Source: Pseudomonas sp. MWU16-30317
GTDB taxonomy: Bacteria > Pseudomonadota > Gammaproteobacteria > Pseudomonadales > Pseudomonadaceae
Direction: 5' to 3'
Length of the DNA: 64,000 nucleotides
NCBI RefSeq assembly: GCF_020515695.1
Contig: NZ_JAIWJA010000009.1
Coordinates: forward strand, 124,001 to 188,000
In this document: one piece after another, positions 8,931-16,083 of the stretch
Numbering within the stretch: the first letter of the stretch is position 1
Layout: each line of letters begins with the position of its first letter
Position numbers and translations under genes: made by a program
Notes under the pieces: generated by a model
Databases searched by the model: none
What the model was told of the DNA's origin: nothing
The model's input: the letters and a program-made list of their open reading frames with translations, nothing else

Positions 8931-9755
8931 TCAGGCATCCCACTGCGGCGCGAAATCCGGGTTCACCAGCCGCTGATTCTTCGGCAACCCTGCAATCAGC
9001 GCCCGATCCTCATCATCCAGCTGCACCTTCAACGCCTCAAGATTGTTCTGCTGGTTGGCCTGGCTGGCGGCCTTCGGAATCGCCGCCACATTCGCCTGAT
9101 CCAGCAGCCACTTCAACGCCACCTGCGTCGGCAGCACCCCATGCTTGGCGGCGATCTGCTGTAGCTCGGCGATGTGCGACACCTTGTTGCGCACCAACGG
9201 GCTATACGCGGTCAGCGCCATATCGTGCTGGCGGGCGTAGTCGAGCAGCGCGGTCTGCCCCAGCGTCACGTGGTACTCCACCTGGATGGCGGCCAGCGGC
9301 GCATTCAGCTCCTCGACTACCTTTTTAAGCAGCGGCAGCGGGAAGTTGGCCACGCCGATATTGCGCGCCCTGCCGTCTTCCTTGAACGACACCAGCGTCT
9401 CGATGGTCTTGGCCAGGTCCCAGTCCTTGCCCGGCCAGTGGATCAGGAACAGATCGACGTAATCGCTGCGCAGGGCATGGAGGGTGGCCTCGAACGAAGC
9501 GCGCATGTCGGCCGGCTGCAACTTGTCCCACCACACCTTGCTGGTCACGTGGATCTGCTCGCGCGCCACCCTCGACTGCTCCAGCGCTTTGCCCACTGCG
9601 GCTTCGTTGTTGTAACCGGCGGCGGTGTCGATGTGCCGATAGCCGAGTTCCAGCGCTTGCACCACGGCATCGGTGCATTCATCGCCGAGCATGGGCCAGG
9701 TGCCGAGGCCCAGCTTGGGCATTTTCAGGTTCAGCTTGTTGGTGATGTTGTCCAC
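8931..9755 (-). CDS. Aldo/keto reductase
   Basis: A 274-residue NAD(P)H-dependent reductase. The catalytic tetrad is visible: Asp and Tyr in DTAAGYNNE, Lys in VTSKVW and His in LIHWPG. IPKAAS is the cofactor phosphate-binding segment. The start is taken as GTG at 9755, because AAGGAGA at 9761-9767 is 5 bases upstream on that strand; the longer frame has no such site. It lies 36 bases after the FAD oxidoreductase gene on the same strand, so the two form an operon. The carbonyl substrate is unknown. Confidence 0.88.
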   Translation of the reverse strand: MDNITNKLNLKMPKLGLGTWPMLGDECTDAVVQALELGYRHIDTAAGYNNEAAVGKALEQSRVAREQIHVTSKVWWDKLQPADMRASFEATLHALRSDYVDLFLIHWPGKDWDLAKTIETLVSFKEDGRARNIGVANFPLPLLKKVVEELNAPLAAIQVEYHVTLGQTALLDYARQHDMALTAYSPLVRNKVSHIAELQQIAAKHGVLPTQVALKWLLDQANVAAIPKAASQANQQNNLEALKVQLDDEDRALIAGLPKNQRLVNPDFAPQWDA

Positions 9756-9791
9756 GTTGATCTCCTTGTGACGGGTAACGGGCACCGGCGG

Positions 9792-11510
9792 CTATTCATA
9801 AGCACAAACGCCGGCGATATGGCGTGCTGCGATGTAGCCGAAGGTGAGGGCCGGGCCGAGATTGATACCGCCCGCCGGGTAGTGGCCGCCCATGACGCTG
9901 GCCATATCAGTGCCGGCGGCGTAGAGGCCGGCAATGGCCTGGCCGTCGGCATCCAGCACCTGCGCGTGCGCGTTGGTCTTGAGCCCGGCGAAGGTGCCGA
10001 AGCTGCCCGGCCGGACCTTGACTGCATAGAACGGCCCTTGCTCGATAGGCGCGACGCAGGGATTGGGTGTGTGCAACGCGTCACCCTGCTTGCGGTTATA
10101 GGCTGTGCTGCCGCGGCCGAATTCAGGGTCTTCGCCCAGCCGGGCGTGGCGGTTGAATTCACTGACCGTGGCATTCAGGCCCTCGGCATCGATACCGCAG
10201 GCGTGGGCCAGCTCGGTGATCGTGTTGCCGATCTTCAGGTAGCCGGAGCGCACATAAGGGGCCACCGGAATGGGGAAGGGCCGCGAGATACCCAGCCCAT
10301 AACGGCGCTGGAACGGCTGGCTGCAGATCAGCCATGAGGCGACTTCTTCACCGGGCGCGGCCTCGACCATGGCCTTGGCGTAATCGTAGTAGCCGCCGGC
10401 TTCATTGACGAAACGCTTGCCGTTGGCCAGCACGCCGATGATCCCCGGTTTGCCACGCTCGATGATGTGCGGGAAATGCCCGACACTGCCATCGGCGTAG
10501 GGCACCGCCGAGACCGGGCACCAGGCCACGGGCGAGGCGAGGTCGGTGGCCACTTGCGCGCCGACGCTTTCGCCCAGGCGCAGGCCGTCGCCATTGGCGC
10601 CCAACGGCGGCAATGCCAAGTGTTCTGCACCGGTCGGCGTGCGGGGGAACAGTGCCTTGCGCCGCTCGATATCGTTGGCGAAGCCCCCGGTTGCAAGGAC
10701 CACGGCCTTGCGCGCGCGGATCGCCACGGGGCCTTTTGGCGTATCGATGTGGGCCCCGGCGACACGGTTTTGTTCGTGGATCAGCTCGGTAACCGGCGCC
10801 GATTCCCACAGCAGCACGCCCAAGTCCTCAGCCGATTTGGCCAACCGCGCCACCAGCGCCACACCATTGACCAGATGCGTGGCCTGACCCTTGATGGCCA
10901 GGCCCAGTAGATGCCGAGTCAAGCGCTTGCCCACGTGCAGCGCCGAGCGCCACGAGCGGGTCAGGGTCAGGAAGGCGGTGAGGTCGGCGCCGGCCATGAT
11001 CGGCATGCCCAGGAACGAAGTCTCGCGCATCGTGCGGCGCAGCCGTTTGAGCAGGCTGCCCAGCTGATAGGCGTTGTAGGGCGCGGCGATCACCGAGCGG
11101 CCTCCGGTGCCGGCGCCGGGCGTATCGCCATGGATGTCGGCGATACCGTTACCATCGGCGAATTGCAGCGCGGTGTGGCGCTCGAAGAACGACACCATGT
11201 GCGGCGCCGCTTGCAGAAAGGCATCGACCCGCGCGGCGTCAAAATGTTCGCCAAGCTCGTGTTCGAGATAGGTGCGAGGCGCGGCCGGGTCTTCGTTGAT
11301 GCCGGCGCGTTGCGCCAGCGGATTGCGCGGCACCCACATCCAGCCACCGGACCAGGCGGTGGCGCCGCCGAACACTGGGTCTTTCTCGACCAGAATCACC
11401 TTTTGGCCATGCCAGGCGGCCGTCACGGCGCAGGCCAAGCCGGCGGCGCCGGAACCGATCACCAGCACGTCACAATCGACGGTGGCGCGTATCACTGGGC
11501 GGGCAGACAT
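9792..11510 (-). CDS. FAD-dependent dehydrogenase of the KstD/fumarate-reductase flavoprotein class
   Basis: A 572-residue flavoprotein with an N-terminal FAD loop (GSGAAG at 19-24 and VILVEKDP) and a glycine-rich C-terminal closure, YPAGGINLGPALTFGYIAA. That closure is characteristic of 3-ketosteroid delta-1-dehydrogenase and related FAD_binding_2 enzymes. These insert or remove ring or alkene double bonds next to a carbonyl or carboxylate. The ATG at 11510 is chosen because GAGGAG is 8 bases upstream; an ATG two codons earlier is too close to it. It is divergent from the IclR gene across a TGGAAC palindrome. A hydroaromatic or cyclic acid substrate is my inference from context. Confidence 0.85.
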   Translation of the reverse strand: MSARPVIRATVDCDVLVIGSGAAGLACAVTAAWHGQKVILVEKDPVFGGATAWSGGWMWVPRNPLAQRAGINEDPAAPRTYLEHELGEHFDAARVDAFLQAAPHMVSFFERHTALQFADGNGIADIHGDTPGAGTGGRSVIAAPYNAYQLGSLLKRLRRTMRETSFLGMPIMAGADLTAFLTLTRSWRSALHVGKRLTRHLLGLAIKGQATHLVNGVALVARLAKSAEDLGVLLWESAPVTELIHEQNRVAGAHIDTPKGPVAIRARKAVVLATGGFANDIERRKALFPRTPTGAEHLALPPLGANGDGLRLGESVGAQVATDLASPVAWCPVSAVPYADGSVGHFPHIIERGKPGIIGVLANGKRFVNEAGGYYDYAKAMVEAAPGEEVASWLICSQPFQRRYGLGISRPFPIPVAPYVRSGYLKIGNTITELAHACGIDAEGLNATVSEFNRHARLGEDPEFGRGSTAYNRKQGDALHTPNPCVAPIEQGPFYAVKVRPGSFGTFAGLKTNAHAQVLDADGQAIAGLYAAGTDMASVMGGHYPAGGINLGPALTFGYIAARHIAGVCAYE

Positions 11511-11562
11511 CAACATTGCTCCTCGCGCTCGGTTCGGCTTGGGGGCGGATGTTGTAGTATTG

Positions 11563-11577
11563 TGGAACCGAGTTCCA
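11563..11577. promoter_or_regulatory. Palindromic operator TGGAAC-N3-GTTCCA (IclR-type)
   Basis: TGGAACCGAGTTCCA is a perfect 6-3-6 inverted repeat in the divergent promoter region between the flavoprotein gene and iclR. The TGGAA/TTCCA arms match the operator pattern of several IclR-family regulators. A near copy occurs at 12541. The regulator is presumably the adjacent IclR protein. Confidence 0.7.
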
Positions 11578-11704
11578 TATTCTATGGTTGCGAGTGGCCG
11601 ATCGCCAAGAGGCGGGCCGCCGCAAGTGTTCGAAGATCGCACATCACTTGCCTCTCACCTCTGCAGCGAGGGGTTATTCATCATTGACCGGACTCCGTTG
11701 AACC

Positions 11705-12481
11705 ATGGCTGGTAGTCAAATAGAACGCGCCTTGAGCCTCCTGGAAAGCCTGACGGGTGATGCCCGCGGGCTGCCGATGCAGGCCCTCGCCGAGCAGTTG
11801 CAGATACCCAAGAGCGCCGCTCATCGCATGCTTGCCGAGCTGATCCGCCTGGGGTACGTGCGGCAGAATCCGGATAACAGCCGTTATCAGCTGTCGACCA
11901 AACTCGTGGCCCTGGGTTTTCGTTATCTGGCCAACAGCGGCGCCGACATCGTCCAGCCCATTCTCGATCGCCTGGCCCAGGAAACCTCCGAGCTGGTACG
12001 TCTGGGGGTGGTGGAGGGCGACCACCTGACCTGGATTGCCAAGTCCCAGGGCGCGCGCTCCGGCCTGCGGTACGACCCGGACATGGGGCGCGATGCGCCG
12101 CTGTTCTATACGGCGTCCGGGCACGCGTGGCTGGCGCACCTGAGCGATGCCCAAGCGCTGGCGCTGGTCGAGGCTCAGGGCATCGCCGACCCGGCGGACT
12201 TCGGCCCTCAGGCACCGCGCAACAATATCGAGCTGCTCGATCGCTTGCGCTTGGCCCGTGAGCGCGGCTATGCCTGGGTGGTCGAAAGCTCGGCGGTGGG
12301 CATGTCAGCGTTGGCGGCGGCGGTACGCCATCCGCTCAGTGGCCAGGTAGTGGGAGTGCTGAGCGTGGCGGGGCCGACTGCGCGCCTTGCGGAGGCGCGC
12401 ATGCATGAGTTGTCCGCGGTGCTGGTGGGGGCGGCGGCAGAACTGTCGAATGCCAGCCCGGCGTCGGAGATGTTTGGTTGA
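11705..12481 (+). CDS. IclR-family transcriptional regulator
   Basis: A 258-residue regulator. The N-terminal winged helix-turn-helix runs from about residue 5 to 65 (IERALSLLESL, LPMQALAEQLQIPKSAAHRMLAEL). The C-terminal effector domain has the family blocks SELVRLGVVEGD, YTASGHAWLA, ERGYAWVVES and GVLSVAGPTAR. It sits between two transcription units that each carry the TGGAAC palindrome, so it most likely controls both. The inducer is unknown. No strong ribosome site precedes the ATG at 11705, so the start is less certain than the family. Confidence 0.9.
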   Translation: MAGSQIERALSLLESLTGDARGLPMQALAEQLQIPKSAAHRMLAELIRLGYVRQNPDNSRYQLSTKLVALGFRYLANSGADIVQPILDRLAQETSELVRLGVVEGDHLTWIAKSQGARSGLRYDPDMGRDAPLFYTASGHAWLAHLSDAQALALVEAQGIADPADFGPQAPRNNIELLDRLRLARERGYAWVVESSAVGMSALAAAVRHPLSGQVVGVLSVAGPTARLAEARMHELSAVLVGAAAELSNASPASEMFG

Positions 12482-12540
12482 GGTGTGAACGGGCAATAAG
12501 GCCCTCAGCAGCGACCGCTACTTCCCAGTTGCAAAAAAAC

Positions 12541-12555
12541 TGGAACTAGGTTCTA
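12541..12555. promoter_or_regulatory. Second IclR-type operator, TGGAAC-N3-GTTCTA
   Basis: TGGAACTAGGTTCTA differs from the 11563 palindrome at one arm position plus the spacer. It begins 45 bases upstream of the TIM-barrel gene, inside a probable promoter: TTGCAA at 12529 and an AT-rich TAAATA at 12554 flank or overlap it. Binding there would block RNA polymerase. Confidence 0.68.
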
Positions 12556-12585
12556 AATAAAAAATATTCGCCGTTCGAGACTTCC

Positions 12586-13401
12586 ATGAGCCAACGCATC
12601 ATCTCCCTCGCCGCGCTCACCGTGCTCGAGCTGTCCCCTCCCGACATGATCGAAGTCGCAGCGCGGGCCGGTTACAGCCATGTCGGTCTGCGCACCGAGC
12701 CGGCGACCCTCGAAGAACATCATTTCCCTCTGCTGCGTGACGCCGAGCTGCGCCGCCAGACCCTGGCACGCCTGCGCGACACCGGTATCAAGGTGCTGGA
12801 CATCGAAATCCTGCGGCTCAAGCCCGACACCCGTGTCGCCGACTTCGCGGTGCATCTGGCGGCCGGCGCGGAGTTCGGCGCTGGCGAGTTGCTCGTGGCC
12901 GGCAACGACCCCGACGAACAACGCATGACCGAGCGCTTCGCCGAACTCTGCGACCTGGCCGCGCCCTACGGCATCCATCCGCATCTGGAGTTCATGCCCT
13001 GGACCGACTGCAAGCGTTTCACCGACGCGCAACGTGTCGTCGAAAACGCCGGCCGCGAAAACGGTTGCGTGCTGATCGACGCCTTTCATTTCGATCGCTC
13101 GGGCTCGCGTCCTGAACAGATCGCTTCACTGTCGCCCTCGCGCATGCGCTATGCGCAATTATGTGATGTGATTGGCCCCAGGCCCGATGACATGGCCGAG
13201 ATCCTGCGCCAGGCGCGGCAGGAGCGGCGTTTTCCGGGGGAGGGCGACTGCGACCTTGTCGGCTTGCTGCGCGCGCTGCCGCCAAGCCTGCCATTGAGCC
13301 TCGAGATCCCTACGCAACGCCTGCTGGAGCAAGGTGTCAGCGCGCTGCAACGTGCGCAAATGGCCATCTACCACACTCGCCGCGTACTGGAGCGTCTATA
13401 G
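12586..13401 (+). CDS. TIM-barrel sugar-phosphate isomerase/epimerase-like protein (AP_endonuc_2)
   Basis: A 271-residue xylose-isomerase-like TIM barrel. Metal-site segments HLEFMPW, LIDAFHFDRSG and LSLEIPTQ give the Glu/Asp/Glu pattern of this fold, and ERRFPGEGDCDL is the usual loop before the last strands. Relatives include myo-inosose and dehydroshikimate dehydratases and hydroxypyruvate isomerases, so an isomerase or dehydratase on a polyol or cyclitol-like acid is plausible. It is a short single-domain relative of the N-terminal domain of QuiC encoded 3.5 kb away. It is the first gene of a unit with the DMT permease (4-base gap). Confidence 0.85.
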   Translation: MSQRIISLAALTVLELSPPDMIEVAARAGYSHVGLRTEPATLEEHHFPLLRDAELRRQTLARLRDTGIKVLDIEILRLKPDTRVADFAVHLAAGAEFGAGELLVAGNDPDEQRMTERFAELCDLAAPYGIHPHLEFMPWTDCKRFTDAQRVVENAGRENGCVLIDAFHFDRSGSRPEQIASLSPSRMRYAQLCDVIGPRPDDMAEILRQARQERRFPGEGDCDLVGLLRALPPSLPLSLEIPTQRLLEQGVSALQRAQMAIYHTRRVLERL

Positions 13402-13405
13402 CCCC

Positions 13406-14299
13406 ATGAGTACAACCAACACGTCGTTGACCGCCACCAGCCAGCCTTTCAAGGGCATTCTGGTGATGTTGTCAGCGACTCTGCTGTTCGCTGGCCACGA
13501 TGTGTTGTCCAAGTACCTGTCGGGCTTTTACCCGGTGATGCTGGTCATTTGGGTGCGTTACCTGATCCACACGCTGTTGATGATGGGCATCTTCCTGCCG
13601 CAGTCCGGCTTGCGCGTATTGCGCACCAAACGTCCGGTGCTCCAGGTGGTGCGCGCGCTGTGTCTGCTCGGCACCAGCATGCTGTTCGTCACGGCCCTGC
13701 AATACATCCCGCTGGCAGAGGCGACTGCGGTCAACTTCCTCGCGCCCTTGCTGGTGACAGCGCTGTCGGTACCGCTGCTCAAGGAGAACGTCAGCACCGG
13801 CCAATGGATCGCCGTGCTGGTGGGCTTTTGCGGGGTGATGGTGATCGTGCATCCCGGCGGAGAACTGTTCACCCCCGCGATCCTGCTGCCGTTCTGTTCG
13901 GCACTGTGTTTCAGCTTCTATCAACTGCTGACCCGGCTGGTGGCGCGGGTCGACAGCCCGACCACCAGTAATTTCTTTGCGGGCATTTTCAATACGCTGC
14001 TGATGAGCGCTATCGTGCCGTTCTACTGGCAGTGGCCGACGTTCTGGCACGGGGTGTTGATGCTGGCGCTGGGCGGCTGCGGGATGGGTGCCCATTTGTT
14101 TCTGACTCAAGCCTTCCGCCACGCGCCGCCGGCGGTATTGGCGCCCTTTGGTTATGCGCAGATCGTCTTCGCGGGAATCCTGGGGTATCTGATTTTCGAC
14201 CACACGCCGAGCCTGACCGCGCAGATCGGCATTGCGGTGATCTGCGCCAGCGGTATCGCCGCGGCATGGTTGCAGCGGCGGGCATCGCGCAAGATGTGA
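13406..14299 (+). CDS. DMT-superfamily permease with two EamA domains
   Basis: The 297-residue protein has about ten hydrophobic helices arranged as two EamA repeats (first near LFAGHDVLSKYL, second near CSALCFSFYQLLTRL). The ATG at 13406 lies 4 bases after the TIM-barrel stop, so the two are cotranscribed, and the long upstream frame is read-through of the previous gene. Drug/metabolite transporters of this type move small organic metabolites across the inner membrane. Context suggests it handles the substrate or a product of the IclR module. Confidence 0.88.
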   Translation: MSTTNTSLTATSQPFKGILVMLSATLLFAGHDVLSKYLSGFYPVMLVIWVRYLIHTLLMMGIFLPQSGLRVLRTKRPVLQVVRALCLLGTSMLFVTALQYIPLAEATAVNFLAPLLVTALSVPLLKENVSTGQWIAVLVGFCGVMVIVHPGGELFTPAILLPFCSALCFSFYQLLTRLVARVDSPTTSNFFAGIFNTLLMSAIVPFYWQWPTFWHGVLMLALGGCGMGAHLFLTQAFRHAPPAVLAPFGYAQIVFAGILGYLIFDHTPSLTAQIGIAVICASGIAAAWLQRRASRKM

Positions 14300-14314
14300 G
14301 CGGTGTGACACGTC

Positions 14315-14376
14315 CTTCGCGGGCAAGCCTTGCCTCCACACGGGTACACCTGTGGCAGCAAGGCTTGCCCGCGAAG
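14315..14376. repeat. REP pair, CTTGCCCGCGAA family
   Basis: Near-perfect inverted arms at 14315-14340 and 14351-14376 with a 10-base loop lie between convergent DMT and MFS genes. They could act as a bidirectional transcript end. Confidence 0.88.
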
Positions 14377-14399
14377 AGGCCCGCGAGACTGCCGCAGAA

Positions 14400-15734
14400 T
14401 CAGGCCTGATCCAGCACCGGCACCTTGCGTGGCGCCATCAGGTACAGCCAGCTCAGGGCGATGAAGTACATCACCGGGATCAGCGTGAACAGCAACGCGT
14501 AGTTGTTGTTGGTCTTGGTCAGCACATAGCCGACGATCTGGGTCATGAACATCCCGCCCACTGCCGCGCACATGCTGCCGAAACCGAACACGGTGCTCAT
14601 CATGTGCTTGGGCGTGTAGTCCATCACTACGCTCCAGATATTCGCGGTCCAGGCCTGATGCGCGGCGATCGCCACCGAAATGGCGGCGACGGCGACCCAT
14701 AGGCTGGTGGCGCCGGCGGCGAAGATCACGCTGATGATGGTCAGGGCGAACACCAGCATCGACACCAGGCGCGCCTTCACCGGCTGCATGCCGCGGCCGA
14801 TCAACCAGGAAGACAGAATCCCGCCGCCGATGCTGCCAAAGTCCGCCGCTACATAGATGATGATCAGCGGAATGCCCATCTGGGTCACGTTGATGCCCAG
14901 GTTGTATTGCTGATTGAGGAACGGCGGCAGCCAGTACAGGTAAAACCAGAACACCGGCGCCGTGCACATGAAGGCCCCGGCGAATGCCCAGGTGCCGCGC
15001 ATGCGCAGGATGCGATGGAAGGGCACGCCTTGCTGATCCGGCTCGGGTTCGCCCATCACGTAGGCGCGCTCGGTTTCGCTGAGGCGCGGGTGATCTTCGG
15101 GATTGAAGTATTTCAGGCCCCACAGCACTGCCCAGAACAGCCCCAGGAAGGCAATGCACAGGAACGCCGCCTGCCAACCCCACACACTGAGGATCAGCGG
15201 CAGCATCAGCGGCGTCAGCAGGGCGCCGACGTTGGTGCCGGCGTTGAAGATACCCGTGGCGATCGCCCGCTCGCCGGCCGGGAACCACAGCCGCGTGGTC
15301 TTCACGCAGGCCGGGTAGTTGGCGGCTTCGGTCAGGCCGAGGATGAACCGGCAGACCATGAAGCCCGCCGCCGAAGTGGCCAGCCCGTGGGCGCCGGTCG
15401 CCAGGCTCCACAACAGTACGGCGCAGAAGAACACCCGTTTCACGCCGATCTTGTCGATCAACCGCCCTTGCAGCAGGAAGCCGACGGCATACCCCACCTG
15501 GAACCAGAAGTTGATGTTGGCGTAGTCCATCGCCGTCCAGCTCATTTCCTTGGCGAGGATAGGCTGCATGACGCCCAGGGCGGCACGGTCGATGTAGTTC
15601 AGGGTGGTGGCAAAGAACACCAGGGCGAGCATGCCCCAGCGGGTTTTGCCGACGGCCAGGCCACTGCGGATTTTTTCACCGATACCTGGCGTCGCGGCCT
15701 TGTCGAGTGGACGGGCTATCGCAGACATGAGCAT
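14400..15734 (-). CDS. MFS permease, anion:cation symporter (phthalate/galactonate) type
   Basis: A 444-residue transporter with 12 predicted helices. TTLNYIDRAALGVMQP and RFILGLTEAANYPACVKTTRLWFP are signatures of the ACS family, which imports organic acids such as galactonate, phthalate or 4-hydroxyphenylacetate with protons. It is divergent from quiC, sharing a 350-base promoter region with a candidate TetR operator. Shikimate, quinate or protocatechuate are therefore likely cargo (inference). A second ATG two codons in (15728) is equally possible as start. Confidence 0.9.
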   Translation of the reverse strand: MLMSAIARPLDKAATPGIGEKIRSGLAVGKTRWGMLALVFFATTLNYIDRAALGVMQPILAKEMSWTAMDYANINFWFQVGYAVGFLLQGRLIDKIGVKRVFFCAVLLWSLATGAHGLATSAAGFMVCRFILGLTEAANYPACVKTTRLWFPAGERAIATGIFNAGTNVGALLTPLMLPLILSVWGWQAAFLCIAFLGLFWAVLWGLKYFNPEDHPRLSETERAYVMGEPEPDQQGVPFHRILRMRGTWAFAGAFMCTAPVFWFYLYWLPPFLNQQYNLGINVTQMGIPLIIIYVAADFGSIGGGILSSWLIGRGMQPVKARLVSMLVFALTIISVIFAAGATSLWVAVAAISVAIAAHQAWTANIWSVVMDYTPKHMMSTVFGFGSMCAAVGGMFMTQIVGYVLTKTNNNYALLFTLIPVMYFIALSWLYLMAPRKVPVLDQA

Positions 15735-15914
15735 TTACCGTTTGTTGAAATTTTTATGGGCGACTCTCAGGGTCTATGCACTGAGTAGGAGTAACCTGAG
15801 GCCCTGGCTGGCATTTAACACCTGGAAGGGCTTCACTAAGGGGGTGGATGGTGCTGATCATCAAAGGTATCGTCAATTAACAACGCGGTGGTCTGGCCGA
15901 TTATCGCACACAAA

Positions 15915-15928
15915 ACTAACCGGTTCGT
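15915..15928. promoter_or_regulatory. Candidate TetR operator ACTAACCGGTTCGT
   Basis: A 14-base imperfect palindrome centred on AACCGGTT lies in the divergent MFS/quiC promoter region. Its left half, ACTAACC, recurs upstream of the quinate/shikimate dehydrogenase at 19890. The two sites are the only places I found this heptamer in the cluster's promoter regions. Assignment to the nearby TetR protein is inference. Confidence 0.5.
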
Positions 15929-16083
15929 ACGCACTCAATTGCGCTATAGAATCGTCACCAACAGAATTCTCGCCCAAGATCGGCCCGCACTTTCAACCTG
16001 CGGGCCGGCGTGTCCGAAACCTGGCGCGCACTGGAAACAGGGCCTGCAGCAAGGCCGTTTCAGCCGCCATTTGGAGTGGAAAC

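Noticed and set aside
15604..16083. Extended N-terminus of QuiC
   Set aside because: The frame is open to 15604 but runs antisense through the MFS gene; GGAG and homology place the start at 16084.
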